In this document: positions 14,438 to 25,013 of the stretch, one piece after another | Position numbering within the stretch: position 1 is the stretch's first letter | Layout: the number at the start of each line of letters is the position of its first letter | From: Pseudomonadota bacterium | Lineage (GTDB): Bacteria; Pseudomonadota; Alphaproteobacteria; Acetobacterales; Acetobacteraceae | Direction of reading: 5' to 3' | Assembly: GCA_021851785.1 (NCBI GenBank) | Contig: JAJZBV010000026.1 | Span: forward strand, 1 to 39,343 | Length of the DNA: 39,343 bases | Position numbers and translations under genes: made by a program | Notes under the pieces: generated by a model | What the model was told of the DNA's origin: nothing | Database searches by the model: none | Seen by the model: the letters and a program-made list of their open reading frames with translations, nothing else

Positions 14438-17302
14438 TGTTTCCGATGGCGCGAGCGCTTGCGCCAGGATCTGCACCGAATGCACCGCGCGGCGCCCGGC
14501 GAGATCGGCGATCTGGTGGCGGCAGGACGTGCCATCGGCGACGATGACATCCGCCGCCGCCGCGAGCCGCACCGCCGGCAACAGCCCCGCCTCCGCCATC
14601 GCCCGTGACATCCCGGCGGTTTCCGCCTGATAGCCGAAACTCCCGGCCATGCCGCAGCAGGACGACGCGATCGGCGCGACGGTGAGCCCCGGGACGCGCC
14701 CCAGCATCGCGAGCGTCGCCGGCCAGGCGCCATGCGCCTTCTGATGACAATGGCCATGGACATGCGCCGTCGCCTCCCGCCGGCCGAGCGCCAGCGCCGG
14801 GCGGGTTTCCTCCAGAAACTCCGGCAATAGCCGCGCCCGCGCCGCGAGATCGCGTGCCGCCGCGCCCGGCAGCAGGGCCGGAAACTCGTCGCGGAGCGTG
14901 AGCAGGCAGGAAGGCTCGAGGCCGATCACCGGCCCGTCGCCGGCACAGGCGGCGATGACGCGGGACGCCGCAAGCCGCGCCGCCTCCAGCCGCCCGGCGG
15001 CCAGTTCCGTCCGCCCGCAGCAGAGCGCCCCGCCTGGCGCCCGCGCGACCGCCGGCCGAAATCCCGCCGCGGTCAGGACACGCACCGCCGCGCGCAGGTT
15101 TTCCGGCTCGAAATAGCGGTTGAAGGTATCGGCGAGGAGCAAAACTTTCGGCCCATCCCCGGCCGGCGCCTCGCCATCGCGGAACGCATCGCGGCGAAAG
15201 GCGGGAAGCTTGCGATCGGGCGCGAAGCCGAGAAGGCGCCGGATCGCGGGGAGCCCGGCCAGCGTGTTCGCCAGCGGCGCCGCCCGTGCGGCGAGCGGGG
15301 CGAGACGCGGCAGCGCCGCGAGCAGCCGGGCGCGGAGCGGAATCCCATGACGCGCGGCGCGCGCGGCGAGCACTTCGAGCTTCATCCGCGCCATGTCGAC
15401 CCCGGTCGGGCATTCGCGCCGGCAGGCCTTGCACGAGACGCAGAGCGCCATCGCCTCGGCCAGCGCGTCGGACGCCATGGCATCGGCGCCGAGCTGGCCG
15501 GAGAGGGCGAGGCGCAGCGTGTTGGCGCGCCCGCGCGTCAGATGCTGCTCATCGCGGGTGGCGCGATAGCTCGGACACATGGCGCCGGCATCGAAGCCAC
15601 GGCAGGTGCCGTTGTTGTTGCACATCTCGGCGGCGCCGAGGAGGCCGCCGGGGTGATCGGACCAGTCGAGCCGCGGCGTGAAGCCGGGATCGGGGCCATA
15701 GCCGGGGGGCGTACGAAACAGGCTCCGGTCATCCATGCGTGGCGCGCGGACGATGCGGCCGGGGTTGAGGAGACCCTTGGGGTCGAATGCGTCCTTCACC
15801 GCCTCGAAAGCGCGGACGAGGCGCGGGCCGAACATCGCTTCGTGGAACTCGGAGCGGACGATGCCATCGCCATGCTCGCCGCTATGCGAGCCGCGATAGG
15901 CGCGCACCAGGGCGAAACATTCCTCGGCGATCGCGCGCAGGCGCCGGACGTCGCCCAAATCCTTCATGCTCAGGACCGGGCGAACATGGAGACACCCGAC
16001 CGAGGCATGCGCGTACCAGGTGCCGCGCGTGCCGTGGCGGACGAGGATTTCGTTCAGCCGCTCGGTGTAATCGGCGAGATCGGCGAGATCGACGGCGGTG
16101 TCCTCGATGACCGAAACCGGTTTCCGATCCCCCTTCATCGACATCATGATATTGAGCCCGGCTTCGCGGACCTCGGCGATCGCCGCCTGGAAGGCCGGCT
16201 TGGTTGCCGCGACCACCGCGCCGGGATGGCCGAGATCGGCCATCATCGTCTCGAGATCGGCGAGTTTGGCCAATAGCGGCGCTTCCTCGTGGCCGTGGAA
16301 TTCGACGATGAGGAGGCAATCCGTCCGTGGCGCCACCATCCGCTCGATGGTCGCGCGATAGATCGCGATCGAGCGGCCGAGATCGATCATCGTGCGATCG
16401 ACCAGCTCGACCGCTTCGGGGTCCAGCGTCACCAGGTGCTTTGTCGCCGCCATCGCCGCGCGGAAATCCGGGAACTGGCAGAGGCCGAGTATTTTGCGCG
16501 GCTTGATCGGCGAAAGCTTGAGCGTCAGCGCGGCTGAAAACGCGAGCGTCCCCTCCGAGCCGACCAGGAGGCGGGCGAGATTGCCGCGGCCTCGCGCGTC
16601 GGCCGCCGGCGTCAGCGCATCGATGTTATAGCCGCCGACGCGGCGGAGCTGGCGCGGGAAACGGGCGGCGATCTCGCTGGCCTCGGCCGCCCCGAGCGCC
16701 CGCAGGCTTGCGATCAGGGCGGCCGGCGCGGTGGTGTCCTCGGCAAAGCGGGCGCGCGTGCCATCGGCGAGGATGGCCTCGATCGCGAGCACGTTGTCGG
16801 CCATCAGCCCGTAGCGGATGGATTTGGCGCCGCAGGAATTATTCCCCGCCATGCCGCCGATCGTCGCGCGGGCGTGGGTCGAGGGATCGACCGGGAAAAA
16901 CAGGCCGTGTTCGCGCAACGCGGCGTTGAGATGGCTGAGGACCAGCCCGGGCTCGACGATCGCCGTCGCCGCTTCCGGGTCGATCGCGAGGATGCGGCGG
17001 AGATATTTGCTGCAATCAAGCACCAGCGCCCGGTTCACCGTCTGCCCGCACTGGCTGGTGCCGGCGCCGCGCGCGAGCACGGGCACGCCCCCCTCGCGCG
17101 CGATCGCCATCGCCGCCTCGACATCGGCGATATCGCGCGGGACGACGACGCCGACCGGCATGACCTGATAGATCGAGGCATCGGTCGCGTAGCGGCCGCG
17201 GCTCGCGGCATCGAACAGAACCTCGCCGGCGATCTCGGCGGTGAGCCGCGCGGCGAGGCGGGACGTCTCCCAGCCGGCCTCGCGAGAGAGCGGCGCGTTC
17301 AT
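14432..17302 (-). CDS. FAD-linked oxidase / Fe-S oxidoreductase fusion, YdiJ-type
   Basis: This 956-residue fusion joins a PCMH-type FAD domain (about residues 45-230; VVVPRDIADVEAAM and ARGAGTSQCGQTV), an FAD-oxidase C-terminal domain (about 270-520) and an Fe-S module. The module has Cys561/567/576 in CNNNGTC and MCPSY, Cys621/624/627/631 in CVSCKACRREC, and two cysteine-rich CCG domains (GGALCCGR; HCHQKAH and SSCCGMAGSFGY). YdiJ-type proteins oxidise D-2-hydroxyglutarate or related D-2-hydroxy acids and pass electrons to the respiratory chain; the exact substrate is not readable here. ATG 17302 has AGGA at the right spacing; a TTG five codons earlier is less likely. It is the last gene of the minus-strand cluster and its stop lies inside tRNA-Met. 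Confidence 0.9.
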   Translation of the reverse strand: MNAPLSREAGWETSRLAARLTAEIAGEVLFDAASRGRYATDASIYQVMPVGVVVPRDIADVEAAMAIAREGGVPVLARGAGTSQCGQTVNRALVLDCSKYLRRILAIDPEAATAIVEPGLVLSHLNAALREHGLFFPVDPSTHARATIGGMAGNNSCGAKSIRYGLMADNVLAIEAILADGTRARFAEDTTAPAALIASLRALGAAEASEIAARFPRQLRRVGGYNIDALTPAADARGRGNLARLLVGSEGTLAFSAALTLKLSPIKPRKILGLCQFPDFRAAMAATKHLVTLDPEAVELVDRTMIDLGRSIAIYRATIERMVAPRTDCLLIVEFHGHEEAPLLAKLADLETMMADLGHPGAVVAATKPAFQAAIAEVREAGLNIMMSMKGDRKPVSVIEDTAVDLADLADYTERLNEILVRHGTRGTWYAHASVGCLHVRPVLSMKDLGDVRRLRAIAEECFALVRAYRGSHSGEHGDGIVRSEFHEAMFGPRLVRAFEAVKDAFDPKGLLNPGRIVRAPRMDDRSLFRTPPGYGPDPGFTPRLDWSDHPGGLLGAAEMCNNNGTCRGFDAGAMCPSYRATRDEQHLTRGRANTLRLALSGQLGADAMASDALAEAMALCVSCKACRRECPTGVDMARMKLEVLAARAARHGIPLRARLLAALPRLAPLAARAAPLANTLAGLPAIRRLLGFAPDRKLPAFRRDAFRDGEAPAGDGPKVLLLADTFNRYFEPENLRAAVRVLTAAGFRPAVARAPGGALCCGRTELAAGRLEAARLAASRVIAACAGDGPVIGLEPSCLLTLRDEFPALLPGAAARDLAARARLLPEFLEETRPALALGRREATAHVHGHCHQKAHGAWPATLAMLGRVPGLTVAPIASSCCGMAGSFGYQAETAGMSRAMAEAGLLPAVRLAAAADVIVADGTSCRHQIADLAGRRAVHSVQILAQALAPSETW

Positions 17303-17338
17303 GCGGCGATCCTGCAAGCGGAGATTTTCCGGACCATG

Positions 17339-17361
17339 GATCGCTTCACCCTGAAGCGATC
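17339..17361. terminator. Hairpin between the cleavage enzyme and the FAD/Fe-S dehydrogenase
   Basis: GATCGCTTCA and TGAAGCGATC form a perfect 10-bp stem with a 3-base loop in the 70-bp gap between the two minus-strand genes. There is no U-run, so it could attenuate or protect the message rather than end it. Confidence 0.45.
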
Positions 17362-17372
17362 ATCGTCCAAGA

Positions 17373-18302
17373 CTAAAAAGCGACCTTGTCGCCGCCTTTG
17401 AGCGCGAGGATTTCGCGGGCCTCGGCCGGGGTCGCGATCGCGAGACCGAGGCCTTCGAGGATCTGGCGCGCCCGCCGGACCTGCTGGGCGTTGCTTTCGG
17501 CGAGCTGGCCGGGGCCGATCCAGAGACTGTCCTCGAGCCCGACCCGCACATTCGCCCCCATCGCCGCCGCCATCGCCGCGATCGGCAATTGATTGCGTCC
17601 GGCGCCGAGCACCGACCAGCGGTAATGGGCGCCGAACAGGCGGTCGGCGGTGCGCTTCATGTGCAGGACATCCTCGGGGTGAGGGCCGATGCCGCCGAGA
17701 ATGCCGAACACGGTTTGCACGAAAAGCGGCGGCGTCACCAGCTTGCGGTCGAGGAAATGGGCGAGGTTGTAGAGATGCCCGACATCGTAGCATTCGAACT
17801 CGAAGCGGGTGCCGCTCTCGGAGAGGCTGCGCAGCGCGAATTCGATATCGGCGAAGGTGTTGCGGAAGATCAGATCGCGCGAACCCTCCAGATGCTGGCG
17901 TTCCCAGTCATGCGTGAAGCTCTTGAACCGCTCCAGCATCGGGAACAGGCCGAAATTCATCGAGCCCATGTTGAGCGAGGCGACTTCCGGCTTGAAGGTC
18001 AGCGAGGGCTGGATGCGCTCCTTGATCAGCATGTTGGGCGCGCCGCCGCTGGTGAGATTGATCACCGCGTCGGTTGCCTGCTTGATCCGCGGCAGAAAGG
18101 CGGCGAAGGCTTCCGGGCTCTGGTCGGGTTTTCCGGTCTCGGGGTTACGGGCGTGGAGATGGACGATCGCGGCACCCGCCTCGGCGGCGGCGATGGCGGC
18201 GCTCGCGATCTCGTCCGGCGTCACCGGCAGATGCGGCGACATCGAAGGCGTGTGGATCGCCCCGGTGACCGCGCAGGTGATGATGACTTTTCTTCCCGAC
18301 AT
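17373..18302 (-). CDS. Beta-keto acid cleavage enzyme (BKACE; 3-keto-5-aminohexanoate cleavage family)
   Basis: This 309-residue TIM-barrel zinc enzyme is of the family that condenses a beta-keto acid with acetyl-CoA to give acetoacetate and a new CoA ester. Metal ligands His48 and His50 lie in AIVHLHAR. The SGGAPNM loop, NMGSMNFG and the late VRVGLEDSLWIGPGQLA segment with the second acidic residue are all present. Family members act on very different keto acids (aminohexanoate, dehydrocarnitine and others), so the substrate is open. GGGAGAGGAT precedes the ATG at 18302. Acetyl-CoA synthetase, an MFS carrier and a 2-hydroxy-acid-type dehydrogenase are on the same strand. Confidence 0.92.
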   Translation of the reverse strand: MSGRKVIITCAVTGAIHTPSMSPHLPVTPDEIASAAIAAAEAGAAIVHLHARNPETGKPDQSPEAFAAFLPRIKQATDAVINLTSGGAPNMLIKERIQPSLTFKPEVASLNMGSMNFGLFPMLERFKSFTHDWERQHLEGSRDLIFRNTFADIEFALRSLSESGTRFEFECYDVGHLYNLAHFLDRKLVTPPLFVQTVFGILGGIGPHPEDVLHMKRTADRLFGAHYRWSVLGAGRNQLPIAAMAAAMGANVRVGLEDSLWIGPGQLAESNAQQVRRARQILEGLGLAIATPAEAREILALKGGDKVAF

Positions 18303-18357
18303 TTATCCTCTCCCTTCGAGCCCAATTCTCCCGCCCATTCTGACCCGGCCCGGCTGG

Positions 18358-18425
18358 AAAGCCCAGAGGGAAAGCCCAGAGGGGAAAGCCCAGAGGGAAA
18401 GCCCGAAGGGGAAAGCCCAAGGGGG
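18358..18425. repeat. Five 13-14-bp tandem repeats between the MFS and BKACE genes
   Basis: The units at 18358, 18371, 18385, 18398 and 18412 read AAAGCCCAGAGGG(G), with drift in the last two. They fill most of the gap between the MFS stop (18439) and the BKACE start. They are immediately contiguous with no spacers, so they are not a CRISPR array. Confidence 0.9.
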
Positions 18426-18438
18426 CCATCGCCGCCGC

Positions 18439-19710
18439 TCAGGCGTGGCGGATTTTGGCGCCGCCGGCGTTTTTCCGTGGCGACCCCGGGGGCGACCCCG
18501 GGGACGAGGTCTCGGGCATGGCGAGTGCCGCGATCAGGGCAGCGCCGGCGCCGGCGGCGGCGAGGCCGAAAAACGCGTAAGCCGTGCCCCATTGGTCGGC
18601 CATCTCCCCGGCCACCGCGGTGCTGATCGCGGCCCCGACCCCGCCGGCGAGGCCGATGATCCCCATCGCGAGGTTGAACCGCCCGGAATCGCCGCTGATA
18701 TCGGCGGCGATGATCGGCGTCAGCACGCCGAAGACCGCGCCGGCCACGCCATCGAGCACCTGAAGCGGCAGAACCAGCTCCGGCACCGAGGTCGCGGCGA
18801 AAGCCAGCGCACGAAGCGGGAGCGCGACAAATCCGGCGACGAGCAGGATCCGCCGCCCGGTGACCCCGGCGAGCCGCCCGATCAGCGGTGAAAACAGCGC
18901 GACGACGATCTGCGGCACGACGATGGCGATCGCGATGATCAGGGACGCCCTTGTGCCGTCGCGCTCGGTCATCTCGGCGGCGACGAGCGGCAGCATGGCG
19001 GCATTGGCGAGCTGGAAAAAGAGGGCACACGCGGCATAGACGACCAGGCCACGATGGCGGAACAGCGCGCCGAGCGGCAAACGCCGGGCGCGGTGGGCGT
19101 GATGCTCGTGGCGCGGCGTCGCGGGCGGCAATAGACCGAGCGCCGCGACCGCCGGCAGCGCGAGCATGGCCGCGAGCACGAACACCGCGCGATAGGAGAG
19201 GGAATAGCCGATCCAGCCCATCGCCGCCGCCGCCAGGGCATTGCCGATCGAGCCCCAACGCGCGTTGCGGCCCATGCGCTCGCCGATCTCGCGCCGCCCG
19301 ACGACGGCGAGGCTCAAGGCGGCGATGGCCGGCACGCTCATGCTGGTCGCGAAGCTGTGCAGAATCTGTGAGACCAGAACCACCGGCAGCGTCGGCGCCA
19401 GCGCCATCATCAGCGCCCCGAGCAGCAGCCCGACGGTCGCCAGCGCCAGCGCGAAGCGACGGCTGCGCATGGCATCGATCATCGCCCCGGCCGGTACCTG
19501 ACTCACCATCAGCGCGATGGTGCCGACCGAGAGCGCGAAGCCGATATCCTTCTGTGTCCAATGCGCGGCGGTGAGATAGACCGAAATGAACGGCCCGAAG
19601 CCCGATTGCACCGCGGCTTGCAGAAAGTTGATCAGATCGAGGGCACGCCCGCGCGCCGCGGCGCCATGGGCGGGAAACTGGCGCGCCGATGCCATCTCCC
19701 GTGGGGTCAC
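18439..19710 (-). CDS. MFS transporter
   Basis: This 423-residue inner-membrane carrier has about 12 hydrophobic segments. The MFS signature after the second segment is degenerate (DAMRSRRFALALATVG), with ERMGRNARWGSIGNALA midway. It is probably a drug:proton- or metabolite-type antiporter/symporter; the substrate is unknown. The start is a GTG at 19710 that overlaps the TGA of the upstream PRC-barrel gene (GTGA), which suggests coupled translation; ATG 19695 is an alternative. The C-terminal PGSPPGSP is coded by a 12-bp GC-rich duplication at about 18478-18503. Position in the cluster suggests uptake or export of the cluster's substrate, by inference only. Confidence 0.88.
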   Translation of the reverse strand: MTPREMASARQFPAHGAAARGRALDLINFLQAAVQSGFGPFISVYLTAAHWTQKDIGFALSVGTIALMVSQVPAGAMIDAMRSRRFALALATVGLLLGALMMALAPTLPVVLVSQILHSFATSMSVPAIAALSLAVVGRREIGERMGRNARWGSIGNALAAAAMGWIGYSLSYRAVFVLAAMLALPAVAALGLLPPATPRHEHHAHRARRLPLGALFRHRGLVVYAACALFFQLANAAMLPLVAAEMTERDGTRASLIIAIAIVVPQIVVALFSPLIGRLAGVTGRRILLVAGFVALPLRALAFAATSVPELVLPLQVLDGVAGAVFGVLTPIIAADISGDSGRFNLAMGIIGLAGGVGAAISTAVAGEMADQWGTAYAFFGLAAAGAGAALIAALAMPETSSPGSPPGSPRKNAGGAKIRHA

Positions 19711-20186
19711 GAGGGCGGCGGTTTGGCGGCGGGAACGGCTTGGGGCGTATGGTTCGGCGCCGCGACCGCCGCCGGCGTGCCCGGGGCTTCGTGGTATTCC
19801 GGCGTCGCCTTGATCTGGTCCGGCGTCAGGTCACAGATCACCGCGCTGTCGGGCTGGCCGGTCGAAAAATGCAGGCTTTTCCAATCGACGGCGATCTTGC
19901 GGTTGCCGATCCCCATGAAACCGCCGAAATCGATCACCGCGGCGCGCGGATGCCCGGCCTGATCGACGATGACATCGATGATCCGGCCGAGTTCTTCCCC
20001 CTTGGTGCCGACCACCTTGGCGCCGAGCACCCCGGCCGCCTCGCCGGGCGCGAGGTGATGGATGGCGGCGGCCGGCGCTGGCGGCGCGGCGGGGGGCGGC
20101 GGCGCCGGGGATTGCCCGCCGAGCAGCCAAACCGCCCCCAGCAGCGCGAGACGCCGCCCGGAGACCTTGCCGAATAGTCTTTCCAC
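19707..20186 (-). CDS. Exported PRC-barrel domain protein
   Basis: This 159-residue protein has a probable signal peptide (VERLFGKVSGRR, then LALLGAVWLLGG), a Pro/Ala linker (residues 27-46), and a PRC-barrel (about 52-110) with GAKVVGTKGEELGRIIDVIV and a later AAVIDFGGFMGIG. The tail is Pro/Ala-rich. PRC-barrels are beta-rich adaptors found in photosynthetic reaction centre H subunits and RimM; in small exported alphaproteobacterial proteins their role is unknown. The start is a GTG at 20186, four bases after the acs stop, with GGTGAG upstream; the longer frame to 20264 would overlap acs. The stop overlaps the MFS GTG. Confidence 0.75.
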   Translation of the reverse strand: MERLFGKVSGRRLALLGAVWLLGGQSPAPPPPAAPPAPAAAIHHLAPGEAAGVLGAKVVGTKGEELGRIIDVIVDQAGHPRAAVIDFGGFMGIGNRKIAVDWKSLHFSTGQPDSAVICDLTPDQIKATPEYHEAPGTPAAVAAPNHTPQAVPAAKPPPS

Positions 20187-20190
20187 CTGC

Positions 20191-22119
<1,929 letters not shown>

Positions 22120-22139
22120 AGCGTGTTTCTCCCGTCCTG

Positions 22140-22164
22140 GCCCGGAGACCGGACCCTTCCGGGC
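22140..22164 (-). terminator. Hairpin between ridA and acs
   Basis: GCCCGGA/TCCGGGC arms (22140-22146 and 22158-22164) form a 7-bp stem in the 71-bp gap. It may partially end transcription from ridA or belong to the acs leader. No U-run is seen. Confidence 0.3.
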
Positions 22165-22190
22165 AATTCTGCACGTCTCGCGGGGCGATG

Positions 22191-22589
22191 TTAAGAGGCC
22201 GCGAAGGCTTCCGGGCGATGGGCGGTGACCTCGATCTCGATGCGGAGACGCGGATCGATGAGGCCGGCGACGACGAGCATGGTCGCGGCCGGGCGGGCGG
22301 CGCCGAAATGCGCGCGCAAAAGCGGCGCCAGGGCGGAAAACTCGCCGGCATCGAGAAGGTAATAACGCACCCGCACGACGTCGTCGCAACTGGCGCCGGC
22401 TTGCGCCAGGGCGGCGGCGATATTGGCCAAAGCCTGCCGGCACTGGCCGATGACATCCTCGGGCAGGGTCATCGTTTCGTAATCGAAGCCGGTGGTGCCG
22501 GACACATGGATCCACGCGCCATCGACGACGGCGCGGGCGTAGGCGAATTCCGCCTCGAACGCGCTTCCCTGGCTGATCCAGCGCCTCAT
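22191..22589 (-). CDS. RidA/YjgF-family enamine/imine deaminase
   Basis: This 132-residue RidA-fold protein hydrolyses reactive enamine or imine intermediates made by PLP enzymes. Conserved Arg99 lies in [11 protein letters not shown], with [15 protein letters not shown] following, where the active-site glutamate sits. Arg is present, but the usual cysteine two residues later is replaced by alanine, as in several paralogue groups outside RidA proper, so the deaminase role is likely but not certain. Its ATG overlaps the TGA of the crotonase gene (ATGA), so the two are translationally coupled. Confidence 0.88.
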   Translation of the reverse strand: MRRWISQGSAFEAEFAYARAVVDGAWIHVSGTTGFDYETMTLPEDVIGQCRQALANIAAALAQAGASCDDVVRVRYYLLDAGEFSALAPLLRAHFGAARPAATMLVVAGLIDPRLRIEIEVTAHRPEAFAAS

Positions 22590-23407
22590 GCGCCGGGATA
22601 CCAGGCCGGTTTGCGGCGCTCACGGAACGCCGCCGTGCCCTCGCGCCCCTCGGCGGAATTGCGCTGCATCCAGCTTTCATGGGCGAGGAGCGCCATCGCC
22701 CGCGCGTCCAGCGTGAGGCCATTGGCGCCGAGAAAAGAGCGTTTGGTCGCCGTGATCGCCCCCGGCGCGCCGAGCAGAATGGCCTCGAGAATCGCCTCGA
22801 TGCGCGCCTCCAGCGCCGTTTCCGCGACGATTTCGTGGACGAGACCGATCCTGAGCGCCTCTTCGGCGTCGAAACGCTCCCCGGTCAGGGCATAGCGGCG
22901 GGTGTGGCGGAGGCCGATCGCGTGGACCATATGGGTCGAGATCGGGCTCGGCGCGACACCGACCCTGACCTCGGTCAAGCCAAACACCGAAGCCGGCGTC
23001 GCCAAGGCGACATCGGCGCAGCAGACGAGGCCGCAGCCGCCGCCGAAACAGGCGCCATGCACGACCGCCAGCGTCGGGTGGGGGAATTCGTTCAGCATCT
23101 GCATCGCCCGCGTCGTCGCCATCGAGGCGGCGAAGGCCGGCTCGGGCGGGTAGGCGCTGGCGCGGGCCAGCCAGTCGATATCGGCGCCGGCCTGGAAATG
23201 CTTCCCGGCGCCGCGGATCACCACCGCGCGGAGATCAGGGCGCGCGGCGAGCGCCGCGAGCCCCTCGATCAGGGCGGCGAGTAGATCCTCGTCATAGGCA
23301 TTGCCGCGCTCGGGACGGTTCAGCGTCACCGTCGCGATGCCGCGCGGATCGATCGCCAAAAGCACGGGGGCCGAAAGCACGGGGGCCGAAAGCACGGGCG
23401 GCGCCAT
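22586..23407 (-). CDS. Enoyl-CoA hydratase/isomerase family protein, LiuC-like
   Basis: This 273-residue crotonase has oxyanion segments [11 protein letters not shown] and [11 protein letters not shown], and the catalytic-region [13 protein letters not shown]. The glutamate usually found in the GGG.E segment of enoyl-CoA hydratases is glycine here, while the second (TEVRVG) is kept. The [11 protein letters not shown] and [12 protein letters not shown] pattern resembles methylglutaconyl-CoA hydratases such as LiuC. It may act on glutaconyl-type CoA esters in leucine or acyclic terpenoid breakdown. No other liu gene is in view. ATG 23407 has AAGGGGGA upstream. The N-terminal APVLS repeat comes from a 15-bp tandem repeat. 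Confidence 0.85.
   Translation of the reverse strand: MAPPVLSAPVLSAPVLLAIDPRGIATVTLNRPERGNAYDEDLLAALIEGLAALAARPDLRAVVIRGAGKHFQAGADIDWLARASAYPPEPAFAASMATTRAMQMLNEFPHPTLAVVHGACFGGGCGLVCCADVALATPASVFGLTEVRVGVAPSPISTHMVHAIGLRHTRRYALTGERFDAEEALRIGLVHEIVAETALEARIEAILEAILLGAPGAITATKRSFLGANGLTLDARAMALLAHESWMQRNSAEGREGTAAFRERRKPAWYPGA
23359..23400. repeat. 15-bp tandem repeat coding the crotonase N-terminus
   Basis: AAAGCACGGGGGCCG occurs at 23359 and 23374, with a partial third copy at 23389. Read on the minus strand it codes a repeated Ala-Pro-Val-Leu-Ser ahead of the first conserved strand, so copy number can change without breaking the frame. Confidence 0.85.
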
Positions 23408-23511
23408 GGTCGTATCCCCCTTCCGATTTCGCTTGGGGAGAAATAGCCCCGCCCACCTTGCAACGGCAAGTCGCTTCACGTGGACGCGAAAAAGCGCCAC
23501 ACTGTCTGACT

Positions 23512-23967
23512 ATGGCCTTCGCTGGACAAATTCATGGCAGTTGTGTCGCGCGGGATGGCGCGGGGGTGCTGCTCCTTGGGCCGAGCGGGTCTGGCAAATC
23601 CGACCTCGCCTTGCGGCTGATCGATCGCGGCTTCGTCCTCGTCGCCGATGACCGGGTGGAGATCGCGGCCGGCATCGCCCGCCCGCCGCCGGAATTGGCC
23701 GGGCTGATCGAGATTCGCGGTCTCGGCATTGCCCGCCTCTCCCACGCGCCGGACGCGCGGCTCGCGCTGGTGGTCGAACTCGGCGCTGCCGAGCGCCTGC
23801 CGGCGCCGGCGGACGACGCCCGTTTCGTTCTGCCGCGGATCACCCTCGATGCCCGCACGGCCTCGGCGGCGCAGCGCGTTGCCCTCGCGCTCGAGGCCGC
23901 GTGCGAGCGGATGATCTTCGTCGCCGGCGCCTTCACCGCCCATGAACGCCGCGTCGCGCCGCCATGA
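23512..23967 (+). CDS. hprK: HPr kinase/phosphorylase, short alphaproteobacterial form
   Basis: This 151-residue protein has only the catalytic domain. It opens with FAGQIHGSCVARDGAGVLL, and the Walker A loop GPSGSGKSD has Lys29. A VADDRVEI segment follows, the position of the catalytic His/Asp region, then IEIRGLGI. HprK phosphorylates a serine of HPr and can reverse the reaction; the short form without the N-terminal domain is usual in alphaproteobacteria. The ATG at 23512 gives a standard start; an upstream extension to 23458 has no support. Its TGA overlaps the rapZ ATG. It is divergent from the crotonase gene (104 bp), so the operon promoter probably lies in 23408-23511. Confidence 0.93.
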   Translation: MAFAGQIHGSCVARDGAGVLLLGPSGSGKSDLALRLIDRGFVLVADDRVEIAAGIARPPPELAGLIEIRGLGIARLSHAPDARLALVVELGAAERLPAPADDARFVLPRITLDARTASAAQRVALALEAACERMIFVAGAFTAHERRVAPP

Positions 23968-25007
23968 GCCGGCCCCCAGCGTCATCCCCCCCAGCGTCAT
24001 CCCCCCCGGCGTCACCCCCCCCGGCGCCGCCCCCGACGCCGCTTGCCGGGGATCGGCCGCCGCCGCGGCGGGTGGTGCTGGTCAGCGGCCTCTCCGGGGC
24101 GGGAAAATCCTCGATCCTGCACACGCTCGAGGATCTCGGCTACGAGGCGGTGGACAATCCGCCGCTGGCGATGCTCGCCGAGCTGGTGGCGCGCAGCGAA
24201 CGCCCGCTCGCCATCGGCGTCGATGCCCGCACCAGCGGCTTTCGCGCGGCTTCGGTTCTGCGCACGCTGGAGACGCTCCAGCGCAACCCTGCCCTGCGAA
24301 TCGAGCTGGTCTTCGCGACCGCCGAGGAAGGTGTTCTTCTTCGCCGCTATACCGAAACCCGAAGACGCCATCCCTTGGCCCCCGAGGGCCGGGTCAGCGA
24401 CGGCATCGCCGCCGAAACCGCGCTGCTCGCGCCGCTTCGGGCCAGCGCCGATTTGCTGATCGATACCAGCGATCTCCCGCCAGGGGCTCTCCGCACGCTG
24501 ATCGAGGAACGCTTCGCCGCCGAGACCGATCTCGGGCGCGGGCTGGTGGTCTCGCTGATTTCCTTTGCCTATCCGGCCGGCCTGCCGCGCGAGGCCGATC
24601 TCGTCTTCGACGCACGGTTTCTGCGCAACCCCCATTACGACCCGGCGCTCCGCCCGCTGACCGGGCTCGATCCGGCGGTCAAGGCGCATATTGAAGCCGA
24701 CCCCGATCATGCCACATTCCTGCAACAGGTGAACGCGATGCTCGCGCTGCTGCTCCCCCGCTTCGTCGCGGAGGGAAAAAAATACGCGACCATCGCCGTC
24801 GGATGCACGGGTGGACGGCACCGCTCGGTTCATCTAATCGAGACAATCGCCGCCTATCTTGGTGAGCAAGGCTGGAGCGTCACGCGCACGCATCGGGAGT
24901 TGGCTCGCGCCGAGGCCACAGGTGGCCGGACCACCCGACCACCCGCCGGCCGTGCCAGCCCGGCTGATTTTTCCAGGCGCAGGAGGCCTGAACACGATCA
25001 TGGGTAG
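23964..25007 (+). CDS. rapZ: RNase adapter / nucleotide-binding protein RapZ
   Basis: This 347-residue P-loop protein has Walker A GLSGAGKSS (Lys48), a Walker B-like AVDNPP, GVDARTSGF, and the C-terminal KYATIAVGCTGGRHRSV that forms the ligand/RNA-related pocket. In enterobacteria RapZ directs RNase E to small RNAs controlling glucosamine synthesis; in alphaproteobacteria it sits with PTS genes and its target is unknown. The first 30 residues are a Pro/Ser/Ala stretch (ASSPP repeats), encoded by a 15-bp tandem repeat, before the family's start. A conserved ATGA overlap couples it to hprK. The C-terminal 50 residues are basic and Arg-rich. Confidence 0.93.
   Translation: MSRPPASSPPASSPPASPPPAPPPTPLAGDRPPPRRVVLVSGLSGAGKSSILHTLEDLGYEAVDNPPLAMLAELVARSERPLAIGVDARTSGFRAASVLRTLETLQRNPALRIELVFATAEEGVLLRRYTETRRRHPLAPEGRVSDGIAAETALLAPLRASADLLIDTSDLPPGALRTLIEERFAAETDLGRGLVVSLISFAYPAGLPREADLVFDARFLRNPHYDPALRPLTGLDPAVKAHIEADPDHATFLQQVNAMLALLLPRFVAEGKKYATIAVGCTGGRHRSVHLIETIAAYLGEQGWSVTRTHRELARAEATGGRTTRPPAGRASPADFSRRRRPEHDHG
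23976..24020. repeat. 15-bp tandem repeat coding the RapZ N-terminus
   Basis: CCAGCGTCATCCCCC at 23976 and 23991, and a drifted copy at 24006, encode ASSPP-ASSPP-ASPPP. Loss or gain of a copy keeps the rapZ frame. Confidence 0.88.
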
Positions 25008-25013
25008 AGTGTT

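Noticed and set aside
18358-18425. Possible CRISPR array
   Set aside because: The repeats are 13-14 bp and directly contiguous, with no unique spacers and no cas genes.
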